A DNA stretch of 64,000 bases, taken from Lentinus brumalis (lineage: Eukaryota; Basidiomycota; Agaricomycetes; Polyporales; Polyporaceae). Location: positions 310,001 through 374,000 of the forward strand of contig MARA01000021.1 in the NCBI GenBank assembly GCA_001792895.1. The letters are read 5' to 3'. The stretch's first letter is position 1. Each line of letters starts with the position of its first letter. Positions 27,327-39,959 of this stretch are shown piece after piece. The notes beneath the pieces were generated by a model. The model was not told the origin of the DNA, ran no database searches, and saw only the letters and a program-made list of their open reading frames with translations. A program made the translations under genes and the position numbers.

Positions 27327-28479
27327 TCAACTTGATGTGCCGGACTGCTTGTGCGTGTCGGGACGCGACCGGGCTGATGCTTGTTGGGTTCGCTGCCGGT
27401 TCGAGTGGCGGACGGTGTCGCAGGCCTCGGAACCTCGAGGTGTCGAGAGACGTGCACGGATCGCACGCGAAGAAGTGCAGCACGCCGGACTCGGATGCAG
27501 CGGGAGGCCGGCGGCCTCCCTGAGACGAACACCGTTGACTGTGGATAGTACTCGTAGTCAGTAAGCAGTTCTACGCATACCAGAGCGAATGGAAGTCGCT
27601 TACCTGGTCGCGTGTCGATGCGGCAATCTATACATATGTCGAGGTCAGCTTTCGATGCGTGCAAACGGATAGAACTAGTCCAACTGAAACTTACCTGGAG
27701 TATCGAAGCCGTGCCAAGCTTGGCAAGCTCGCTCGAGTTGACTGACACTGCTATGCTACTCAGAAGCGTGAGTATCGGTCTTCGCATTCATGTAATTAGG
27801 ACCCACGTACCTGCGACTCGTCGCATAGCTCCGTGCTCGCGCCGTTGCTCGCACCGCTTCCCAGCTGCATAGAGAGGTTTGAAGTAAGTTATATCGTCGA
27901 TTCATCGCAGTACGAAGTCTTGAAACGAGACTCACCATCACACGGCAGCCAGGGACTGTGCTTCGAGCATGTCTGAGCCTCGAGCTCGCGGACTGCAGTA
28001 CTGGTGGTCAGTACACATTGACGAGACAGATCGAAGGCGGCACAGCTCAAAGACCAAAGCACGACTTACCTTGAATGTACCCGTGAGGCCTCGAGGTTCG
28101 ACCTGGAGGCGATAGACGGACTTGAGTGAGTGAATCAGCATGGAAGGGGACTGGATGCGAATGCATGTGCGTACCTTTGTGGCTGAAGAGGCGGCATCGA
28201 GTTGAGCCTGCAAGCATATTGTCAGCACACATAAACTGGACACAGGCGGAACATGTTGAAGAGAGTACCGCATGTCTGTCACCGAGGAGAAGCGGAAGAT
28301 GTCAATACTATGACGAAGAATGTGAGCGGGATGACTGACCGGGTATCGGAAAGGACGGGCATGGCGATGCCCGAGATGACCGTCGAGCGAGACCTATAAG
28401 ACGAGTCAAGTATCAGCACAACGAAGACATGACGAGCGTATAAAAAGAGACAGACCTGACATAGAGAAGCCGTGGACAT
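27327..28479 (-). CDS. Candidate micro-exon gene (10 short exons), unknown function
   Basis: A chain of splice-site pairs on the minus strand joins complement(27327..27538, 27604..27627, 27695..27727, 27811..27864, 27936..27992, 28070..28102, 28175..28207, 28269..28275, 28340..28393, 28456..28479) into a 176-aa frame beginning MSTASLCQ and ending in TGA. Internal exons are 24, 54, 7, 33, 33, 57, 54, 33 and 24 nt; all but the 7-nt one are multiples of three, and from exon 3 on every junction splits a G|NN codon. Most donors are GTAAGT, GTACGT or GTGAGT. The 5' leader is CT-rich. The 7-nt exon and the 33-nt exon at 27695 (weak GAG acceptor) are the least certain. A second frame is also open through the same exons, so the protein is provisional and a non-coding RNA is possible. 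No family recognised. Confidence 0.45.
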
Positions 28480-28794
28480 GATGTTCGGATGAGGTCGTGA
28501 GTGTCCGGGAAATGTGAACGCAACATTGAAGGCATATGTAAAGCGGAGGTGGACGGCGAAGCAGCGATAGCGATGAAGGAAAAGCGAATACACGTAAATG
28601 GGTAGGATACAAGGTGAGAGCAACGTCGTGAATTGGCGATAGGAGGTGAGCGCAGGAGTTGACAAGGAGGAGTGTAGCGAGTACGAGCGTAGAGGAGTTG
28701 TATGTGGACGTGCAAGTACAGTAATGCGAGTCGTATGGGTCGTAACTGAGTAAGTAAGCAATATAAGTGTAGCTATGTAGCAGTATAATGCCCG

Positions 28795-28865
28795 GGCAAA
28801 GGGGAAGGGGGACAGGAAGGATGGGAGGGGGAAGGGGAGGGGAGGGAGGGGAAGGGGACGCGCGA
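28795..28865 (+). repeat. G-rich purine tract
   Basis: Repeated runs of three to five G with single A spacers for about 65 nt. It could form G-quadruplexes on the plus strand. It lies about 330 bases upstream of the micro-exon gene start. Confidence 0.6.
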
Positions 28866-29620
28866 GTCGGGGGTCATGGACTCGGGGTTCTTATACTCGA
28901 GGAGATGCGATTCACATTCCGACAGTCACGTTTCACGAACCTTGTTTTGTTGAACGCGTTCAACAACTTAAGGTTGGGGGAACGTGACCGGGTGAATGAC
29001 CATCCGAGACGCAGCATGGTGCAGGGGAACTGGGCGGGCAGAACCTGTTGCGCGAACAGAGGAAGGAGGCTAGTACAATAGCCGTGGCAGCGAATGCCCG
29101 TCTTGACGCTGAGAGTTTGATGGAGATATTTTGGGCTGAAACACGGTCGCACAGTCGGCGGAACACAGCGAGGGGGATGAGAGGATGTTGCTAGTGGGCA
29201 AACAGAGCTGTTTCCTGCTTTATGGGAGAATTCGAGGTGTGCCGGTATCTTGAGTGCTATAGAGCTGACATGTATGGCCAGCGCTAAGTTTTAAAGTAGT
29301 TTGACGCGGCCGTGGTGCTCATGTGGAGGCACGGCCTTCAGAGTCTTGCGCAGAATGCACCCGAGGAGGCGTGCAAATAAACTAGACACTGAAATGCAAA
29401 GTATCAGATGATCAACCGCTTCAACCAAAAGAACGAGTAGTATCACACCTATGCATGTGTTTGAGATACTTATGAGTAATGCCCGGCATGCCGTATGAAC
29501 ATGGCTGAGCGATGTTTGTTGGAGGAGTGTCGAGCCGCGCGCGCGGAGCACAAGAGCGCTTAGATTGCCGTTTTTGGTCGCATCTCATATCGGGCAATTT
29601 GCCTCGGACCGCCCGCATCG
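28866..29620. other. No gene seen
   Basis: Short frames only. The right end is the DNA into which the small retroelement inserted. Confidence 0.5.
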
Positions 29621-29636
29621 TCTCCGGCGTGTTCTC

Positions 29637-29988
29637 TTTTTTTTTTTTTTTTTTGGAGGAGCGCATGTATACGCCTTTAGTCGCTATCGTCCCGTAGGCA
29701 CATCAAGCACTCGGACCCCGAGCGGGAATCAGGCACGCTGGACTGTAATCTCATAGATATACAGGATTACTGGTGAAGTCATGCGAGGGGTTTAAACCTC
29801 GTAGTATTCGAACACCACCCAAGGAGGAAATGCGTTTACGCACACTTCCAGAGCCTCGGGTGCAGCCGTGCTCTGGAAGTAGTGTGGGACTCATCCGGCG
29901 TGATCCGACCGGAAATACCCACTAAAACCCCCTAGCGGTAATTAGGACGGCTAAGTCCTGGGACGGGATCGAACCCTCAGTTCTGCAC
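29637..29988 (-). mobile_element. Truncated LINE 3' end or LINE-dependent SINE, with target-site duplication
   Basis: A 352-bp insertion read on the minus strand ends in an 18-nt poly(A) (T run at 29637-29654). It is flanked by a perfect 16-bp direct repeat, TCTCCGGCGTGTTCTC, at 29621-29636 and 29989-30004, the mark of target-primed insertion. Its 3' part follows the LINE at 1-3571: GGTTTTAGTGGGTAT, a hairpin, TGCGTAAACGCATTTCCTC and GCGCTCCTCC before the poly(A); the spacing from hairpin to tail is about 225 versus 187 nt. Near its 5' end GGGTTCGATCCC resembles a tRNA B box, which could make it a tRNA-derived SINE borrowing the LINE tail. A plain 5'-truncated LINE of a sister family is equally possible. 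Confidence 0.85.
29844..29880 (-). other. Retroelement 3' hairpin
   Basis: Arms 29844-29854 and 29870-29880 pair perfectly (11 bp) and extend by three more pairs past a bulge. The stem shares no sequence with the LINE hairpin at 3319-3366 but occupies the same place between the same conserved blocks. Confidence 0.75.
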
Positions 29989-30004
29989 TCTCCGGCGTGT
30001 TCTC

Positions 30005-31160
30005 AGCAGGCAGCAATCTAGGACTGGTTTATCCGGCTTTAGACAACCGTTTACGTGCTGTCCTCTGGCTGTCTGCGTGCCGAGCTATGAGTCAAAGTCT
30101 CCTGCCCTGCGTGAAGCCTAGTATGCCCAGTTATGCTCAGCTCAAGCCTAGGGTGGTTCAAGCTTGGTCATACAAATGGTACGTAGGGTGGTAACATTCT
30201 GCCAGATCCAATAGACATAACTATTCGCTCATCAGAGCTTGTGCTACGAAGCAAAGCCTGACATCACTGAGGTGAGTTGAGTAGGCTCTCCTCGAGGAGA
30301 GCCTGCTCTATTTTTGGCCTGGACTCTCCCACTCTGTGCCCGATATGGAGCAGGTACGTATAAAGAATATGACTCGAGTGGGAGAAGCTTCTGTAAAAAT
30401 TGCGGGCGGCCATTCTGCCAGGTTCTTCCGAGCTGACTGTTTCCGGCCCTGCCCATGTCGCAAAAGATGTCCTGCACGTCCAGCCGACTCATCTGTGTAT
30501 ACATGCTCCTCTGCTAGCTATCTACTTGTGAGCTTGGCGATGAGGGAAAGGTACCCACTCTTGAGTCTCTGCGGAGTCTCCACGGGATGGCCCGATCAAG
30601 GTGAGGCGGTCCTGCCTTCCATCCTTCGGCTATGCATTCCTCCGTGTCTTCTGATCCTGCTCTCCATAGCTACGGGAATAATCGGTCCTATGGTAGCTCA
30701 GAGGTCATTCCCAAGTCTACGTTGACTTGTTAGATGTAGACAGCAGTCTACTACAATACTTTTGCAAGGACGCAGAGAATCAGGTACACTTCGAGATCGG
30801 GCAACACTGTTCAGGAGGACAGACACGGACCAAAAGTGGGTCTATCATTGTCGTGCCTTGCCAGCGCCCCGTCGTGCGTGAGCACAGAAGCACCGCTCAT
30901 ATCAAGATCCTGGTCGAGAACTACCCGCCAAAGTGCGGGCTTTGCTCTGTACGTATTCACTCAATTTCTCAGGCATTGGTTATTACGGTTGCCGTTCATT
31001 CGCATCAAAGCTTACATTGACCTATCGCAGCTATAGTGTCCCGTCACCCCGCAATCCCTCCCTTCCTTCCCTCCACCACGACAACCTTCCCGCCCGGAGT
31101 TCCCGCCCCAATGCACGCCCTCTGCCTCACGGCTACACCGTCAAGCATTCACAATTCTTT
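30005..31160. other. No confident gene; 22-bp palindrome at 30283-30304
   Basis: AGGCTCTCCTCGAGGAGAGC and the last two bases CT form a perfect palindrome at 30283-30304, just inside a GTGAGT-started segment. An open plus-strand frame (30727-30950) contains QVHFEIGQHCSGG and NYPPKCGLCS and could be an exon; I cannot join it to others. Confidence 0.45.
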
Positions 31161-31165
31161 GCCTC

Positions 31166-32786
31166 GATGGACGCGTCAGTCTGGGGTACGCCATCCTCTC
31201 TCCCAGCCCCCAGCCATTGTCGACTTACTCCCGGGGCCCCAGAGCGTTCAGACGCATACTGAAGGTCCCTAGGACGCGCCGTTCGCGTCTCCTCGGTATT
31301 GCAGACGGGGCCACGCGTGTTGAAGCTGACATTGTTGTCAAGAATCGATGGTAAGTGTTTCTACGTGTCGTCGTCGCTCAACACCTTCCTGACGCCACCT
31401 GCCTCGTCTCCAGAAGTCTATGGCAGTCGGATGGCAGTCTTGTCGATATCGAAGGTCTTGATGAACGCATGTACGTGCCGTTGTATAATCTGGCGTACAT
31501 ACCTTCTGACGTCTCCGCCCGCAGCAGCAGTGCGAGCCGACTTGCATCCTACTGCTCGTCAAATCTACGCCTCGACGGACACGTCGGTATGTGATAAGCC
31601 GCTGTGTCTCCCGGTTACCAGCCGTCGTTGACTTACTCTCCCGGGTCCCCGATCGATTCAGACGCGTGCTGGAGGTCCCTGGCACGCGCTGATCGCGTCT
31701 GCCTCGGTATTGCGAGCGGCTCGACACGTGTCGAGGCCGTCTTTGTCCTCCTGGAGGTCGGCAAAGCGCAGGCAGGTGTCGCTGCCCATACTAGTCGTCG
31801 TTCAGCATGCTGACGCACCTTTGCTTCTCGCAGGTTGTTGACCACAGTCGCGATGAATTCTCTTGCAGGCTCTCCGCGTCGGCATTGGAGGGCTTGACTG
31901 CCGCAGGTACGCATCGTTGCACATCAGTATCGGTACCTTCTGACGTGTCCGCCCGCTGCGACAGTCGCAGCGTCTTCGCGCACTGCTGCCCGCTTCGTAC
32001 ACGCCGGGCTTCGCGGCAGAAAACAGCGTGCCGGGTACTTTGGACATGATTGATGTAAGTCATATACCGGCCTGAAACGCGGTATACGCACTCACCTGTT
32101 CGTTCTCAGCGTCGAGGTACGCTCCCGGGAAGCCGTCGCCGCTGTAGTCCGCGACGCGAGCCCGAGAGCATGACGAAGTATGGTCACAAGTCTCCAGACC
32201 AGACGCCTCTTGAGGTATGTTGACGTACCTAATATTCTGCTGTTGCTGAACCTTCGCTGAATTTGCGCCGCAGGTTGAGTCTTGCAAGAGGAGCAACGCG
32301 CCTGGATGCAGTATTTACAAGTGTCGAGGCGTGGCACGGCATCCGAGATGTCCATGGCGGTCCCCAGCGAGCTTCCGGTAGCAGCAGCAAGTCAGGGCGC
32401 AACCAGATCGCGAGAGACAACAAGCAAGTTCGAGTCCAAGGCAGACACGCAATGAGCGAGCAAAGGTGAGCAGCGCTTGAGTTCGCGGCATCATCATGAT
32501 GTCACGCGTCGCGAGATCATGACAGCGAAGCACACGCTGACCGTTCTCATCCAGACGCGTCCACCGACACCGCAGGCCGCGAGGATGAGCTGCGAGCAAG
32601 ACGCAGCCAGCACTAGTCCTGTGGCCTCCCTCGTCTCGTCAAGTGCTCGCAACCGTCGACTAGGTATGTCCTCGCTTCTGCTCGCTGCCATCTTCGTCAA
32701 CTTGAACTCACCTGATCGTCGCCTGGCAGCGCTGAATCTCCGTCTCAAGTCAATGCATAGCGCATATGGCTGAGACTGAGACCTAG
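31166..32786 (+). other. Decayed exon-repeat locus
   Basis: Exon-like segments between GT...AG segments of 50-90 nt: about 31246-31344, 31414-31470, 31576 (end), 31965-32054, 32110-32214, 32274-32465, 32555-32663 and 32730-32786. Several are 57, 90, 99, 105 or 192 nt, multiples of three. A unit of about 410 nt is repeated: the introns ending GTTGACTTACTC...TTCAG and the following exons (LGIADGATRVEA, LGIASGSTRVEA) at 31.2 and 31.6 kb, and LARGATRLDA at 32.28 kb. No single frame stays open through all pieces; the 57-nt segment at 32730 is closed in all three. Probably a decayed or non-coding relative of the neighbouring short-exon gene. Confidence 0.4.
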
Positions 32787-34013
32787 GTACGTACTCACTG
32801 GTTGACCTACCTCGTGTTCGGGATGATGGCGCAGTGTCGCAGACACCGTCGTGCTCGTCGAAGGCCTCGGTAGCGGTGGAGAGGAGGGAGAGTTAGCGGG
32901 CAGGCGATGGGGATGGCGGTGGAAGGGAGAGAAGATGGAGCGCGGGCTTCGTGCATCGCCGGCGAATCTCGCGTGTTTTTCTAGGCGCTCTTGTGGCGGG
33001 GCAGGAACCGCAGTGCTTCTCTGCTATCCTCGTGCTCGTGGCACGCATGTCCGTGAGTATTCCTCTCTACCTTCGTTGTGTCGAGATTGCTGATGAGATC
33101 CAGGGCGGCGTGCGTCGTGTGACCGGGCACGGGCAGCGGGCAGTCCGCCGCTGTGCGGCTTGCCTTTGGCGTCGCGGACTCGCGGCTAGACATTTGCAGG
33201 TGAGTATCCAGGAGGCGACTGAACGCTGAGCGTATCGGCGGTGAACTCACGCATCCTGTTATGCAGGTTCTTGAGTGGCACGGCTGTCCCCGGGCATTGT
33301 GCCCGTGGGCAGACGAAGCGTCCCGCCGGGCACTGGTCTCGCCGCCGCGTCTCGCTGGTGAGTGACTGGATTTCGTTCCCCGCGTTGTATGAACTCGCAC
33401 TCACCTCCGTCCCTCTTGCAGCGTTCCTGGCAGGCTCGAAGCAGATGGACGAGCTGTCGAGCAGCCGCGGCCGTTCGCTGTCTCAAGCTCAAGGCCAGGA
33501 CTTCCCGGCGACAGCTCGAGGGCTACGCACCGGCCCCTTGCGTCCTGGTGGCGGCGAGTGCGACGCGGCAGGCTGCGTAGTCTCGCTGCCGCTTCTCGTC
33601 GGTGAGTACTTCGCGTTCCTGGCCTGGTAAATCTGGCACTCACCTCCGTTCTTGCAGCGTTCTTGGCAGGCTCGAGGCCTGAAGAGCTGGCAGGCTGTCA
33701 AGCAGCGCGGCCTCGACGCAGGACCATCCCGGCGACGCGGCGCTCTTGCGTCCCACGACTCGGAGGCAGCGGCGGCGTAGTTCGAGAAGGCGGACGAAGT
33801 GCGGCCGTGAGAGATCTAGGTGAGTCTTCTCGAAGCCGTTACGTCCGGAATTGTCGGCGTCCTTGCTAACCATCGTTGCCCGGCAGCTATTGGAGGGCGC
33901 CCTGGTCGCAGTTCTCCGGCAGCGTCTGCTCTCGCGTTTGCGGCAGAGCTTCCCGGCGGCGACCGGAGCCCAGGTGTTGCCACTTGTCTGCGAGTAAGTG
34001 GTGAGTTCTCAGT

Positions 34014-36580
<2,567 letters not shown>

Positions 36581-38280
36581 GAAGAGAGACGTCCGGTGCG
36601 CACTGCGCTGGCGTCGTCGTCGCGAGACGTCGAGAGGGTCGCGGGGATGAGAGGATGGGAGTGAACGTGGGGGAAGATGAACACCGCGACGACCATTGTT
36701 CTGTCCGACTCGGCGCTCGCGGCTGGGCCCGGCGATGCCGTCTTTGTCTTCCGCATTTGGATGACGGTGACCTTGTTCCCGTCGCGGACGTCGTCGACGA
36801 CAGCGGCCGCATTCACGCCGCTGAGTCTCAGGATGGCCGGAGGTTGCACTGGTCGATGAGGAGAGGAGACAACACAACTACGGCCTTGCTACGGCCAGTC
36901 ACCTCGTAGGCGCCTGCGAGTGGCGCCCAGCGCCTCCACGACGGCGACGGCGGCGGCGGCGACGACGACCACGTCTTCAAGAGATCGACGACCCCGACCA
37001 TTCGACGGACTTGCTCACTCATTCCCACTCAATCAGCGCTGGTCATGTCGGTCACTCGTCAGTGAGGCTCAAAGGCTGCCGGATAGCATGGTCGATGGAG
37101 GATTCGGAGCATTTTGAGGCTACGGGATTCGGGACGCAGCATGGGACATCGGTGCGCCAGAAAACAAAGCTTTGTATAGGCTAGATGAATGCTGAACATA
37201 CAGCTAGCAACTGTCTTTCGACTGCTCTTCGCGAGCAGTCAGGACCGCGACCCTTCCCTGCGCCACCACGAAATGCTCGCCATCTTTAGGTCCAGATGGG
37301 ACTTTTGAGCACCTCCAGCGGTGAATCATCGCGGTGAGTAGTACATCGCCTTTGGAAGGATTCAGTGTTCCTCTATATGCGCCTCCGCGCCCTCTCAAAG
37401 CTTGAGTCTCGACTGCTTTGGTGCGACTAAGAGGATATATGAGGCGGATCGCATGCTACATGTTTGTTCAATGCACCCGTGAGGTCGCCCGTGGGTGAGT
37501 ACACATCTTCTCTTGTACTCTCGGTGTCCTTACCCCCATAGCTCGAGGGCATATCGGATGAGGCAAAGTTGGCCAGCCCACATCTTGTGACCTTCCCCAT
37601 TCACATTTTCCTGCGGTCTCACACCATCACGTACCCGTGCTTACTCCTCTCTCCATCCAGTATCTACCCGACATAGCAACTCGTCTCACGTCGTAGCAGT
37701 GACGATCGCACCGATGACCGTCGGTCGACGTCGACCCTCCCGTGCAGTCTGACAGCATGCCATGAAGTTGCTGCTCGTATCCCCAAGGCGCAGGATCGAA
37801 ACGTCATTCTAGTACGCCACAACCTTGTGCATGGGCTCGCTTGGCGCGGTACATGCGGGTCGACTTCGTCTGGAGCAACTCGCCGTCCTCTATCCTGCAG
37901 GCGCCCATGCCAGGATATCACACACAAATTGGAGCTCGCCCAACTCCCAGAAACGCACGACCGTCGGATATGCTCTTGTGAAGCACCGAGCGGCCAGCGT
38001 CGCTTCTTCAGTACGGTTTTTGCCACCGTCGATACCCAGGCGTACCTCGCACTATCCATGGGGCCGCTCTATCGGGCTCGACTGAGTAGTCCTGCGGGCC
38101 GATCGTTATGCACGTTGCGATGGCCCGAGCCACCGCAGAGGTGCGCTTTGTTCACGTCGAGGACGCGATCAACCCCGTTACTTCGTGAACGTGTCGATTG
38201 GCTGGCGAAGGCGGACGTATGCCAAGAAGTCGTCGCGAGTTTGCGGGATTGCAGCGGCGCCAACTTGGAATATAGATGAG
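36581..38280. other. No confident gene
   Basis: PKA-copy 5' flank, similar to the first gene up to about 36850. Beyond it, a minus-strand 131-aa frame at 37664-38059 and short plus-strand frames show no motifs or splice chain. Confidence 0.5.
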
Positions 38281-38332
38281 CGCCCGCCTGGTGGCGAGGG
38301 CACGAGGCTACCAGCCGCCCTCGGCTATCAAA
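38281..38332 (-). repeat. Dispersed GC-rich repeat, copy 2
   Basis: Reverse-complement match to 17948-18010 with the core GGTAGCCTCGTG. It forms the outer end of the inverted duplicated segment. Confidence 0.6.
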
Positions 38333-38486
38333 TAACGCACCATACGCGTCCGTGAATGCTATCAACTTGACTAGTAGCGGGAGGAATATGATGCTTAGTT
38401 CATCGTACGAGTGAGATGAGGTTTAGACCGCTAAAGTCGTCACTTTTCGAACGTCATATGAGCAGGGTACTTGAGACGTTTGTAAG

Positions 38487-38577
38487 GGCTTTGCTGCGCA
38501 GTTGGATAACACGTCAAGAGCACGTCGAGCCAGATGTGGACGTGCGGCCGCCCGGGGTTCGATACCGAAAGGAGCCC
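38487..38577 (+). other. tRNA-like element (copy B)
   Basis: Acceptor-like ends GGCTTT and AGGAGCC, an A box GCGCAGTTGGATA, a perfect CACGTC/GACGTG stem that could be an anticodon stem around an intron-bearing loop, and a B box GGGGTTCGATACC; a T4 run follows at 38583. D- and T-arm pairing is imperfect, so it is probably a tRNA pseudogene. Compared with 17676-17772 the middle stem differs in sequence but still pairs. Confidence 0.5.
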
Positions 38578-38831
38578 TCAAATTTTGCCTCATACGATCA
38601 TTATCTCGCTGCGTGCAAACGAGCCGTCAGGACAGTTCAGACGCCTGCCAGTGGGCCCTGTGAAATATTGAACGTCGACATAATTACTGCAGCGGGCACG
38701 GTACACGTATGCGTGGTTTGGTGTGAGGTGAAGAGCTTACATAACACCTGTATCGCCGGCTCACTTGATCATTTCCTCCTCTCCTGCACCTCTGCCCTCT
38801 TCTGCCTGAATACGTTCGCACAATCTATCTT

Positions 38832-39889
38832 ATGTCTTTTATTCCGTACCACCACGGTGTAAATAAGGCACACCGCAACCCTTGCGCTCGCCTTGCTCCG
38901 TCAAATGAAGATCAGTCTCACCTCAGTTACGCGTCGTACCAGCTCCTTTCCAGTGAGTCATTGGATCCCATCGCATCCCCAGTAAGGTGATGTTGAGCTG
39001 ACTATGGCATACAATTGCGACCCGCCCAGAGTACTTTGGCGAGGTGTCCAGATACCCCAGCGATGAAGAGATCCATGAGCTGGTGGATCGTATACGCAGG
39101 ATTGGGTGCACCTGGGCCACCTTCAAAAAGGTACGACGATACTTCCGACGCAAACGCAACAAGGCGGTTTGGCCACTCAAGGAAGGGCCGGGTGTGAAGC
39201 AGGTGGAGGCAGGTCCCGCGGTAACAGAGTCAGCGCCGGTAGTCGAGGCTGCGACGGAGGGTCAATCGGCGAGGCGAGCATTGAGGGCGGAGAACTTGGA
39301 AGCGGACATCTCATCCAAGCATCTTCGTGTACGCACGGTGTCGGAGTCTCCTCTAGTAACGATAACCAACGTGGTCGGACGAACAAGTGCGTGTTATGCT
39401 TGGCGTCTTTGATACTGACTCCCCTTATACATCATACATGATGACGCAGCTCGCCGACCGTCACGACCGTAGCGTTCTTGCCCACTGGCACCGACACCCT
39501 CTACGGTGCAGGCAGTGTTTCACTCTCCGCGCCCTCCCAAGCAGGAAGACGAAGAGACCCATCCCTTCCCCGTCGACTCGGCTCCCTCAGTAGAACCCGA
39601 GCCAGGATCTTCGTCCACCCTCCGGACTCCAACCTATGCCCGCGAACAAGGCTGTCATGGGGACGAAGACGATCTGACTATCGCTCCACGATTGCATGAC
39701 GACCTCGTCGCTTTTCTCGCTGGAGCACTGCAGTGTGCTACTGCGAGTAACGCTGCCCCGCCGAAGACATTCAAGGATCTCGGGAGATTATTCGAACAGC
39801 AGACAGCGAGCGTGGAGCTCCTCGCAGGAATTCGCACTGGAGCATACTCTCAGCTGGGCTTCGTCTCGTCGGATGTACCTCGCGATTGA
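38832..39889 (+). pseudogene. Homeodomain-like protein (copy B), premature stop
   Basis: Exons 38832-38952, 39030-39386 and 39450-39889 match the three exons of the gene at 16200-17391 and keep its phases. The homeodomain-like part is intact: HLSYASYQLLS, YFGEVSRYPSDEEI, FKKVRRYFRRKRNKA. In exon 3 an in-frame TAG at 39470-39472 sits just before RSCPLAPTPSTVQAVFH, which aligns with RSCPITPSAVREVLH of the intact gene. The rest of exon 3, including PPKTFKDLGRLFEQQTAS, is open to 39889. As written it encodes a shortened protein with the DNA-binding-like part only. The strong conservation after the stop suggests the stop is recent. Confidence 0.75.
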
Positions 39890-39959
39890 CACAGGCGGTC
39901 ACCTTCTTGGCTCGTTCAACATCCTAGACTGCACGGCTCCCTGCCACTGACGCTCTTTT

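Larger units (their letters stand above)
29621..30004. repeat. 16-bp target-site duplication pair
   Basis: TCTCCGGCGTGTTCTC occurs at 29621-29636 and again at 29989-30004 with no mismatch, bracketing the poly(A) retroelement. Confidence 0.95.

Noticed and set aside
29955..29985. tRNA gene suggested by GGGTTCGATCCC
   Set aside because: Only a B-box-like motif; no A box or cloverleaf fits before the target duplication. Kept as a hint of SINE origin.
38487..38577. Functional tRNA gene
   Set aside because: A and B boxes and an anticodon-like stem are present but D- and T-arm pairing is broken; recorded as tRNA-like only.
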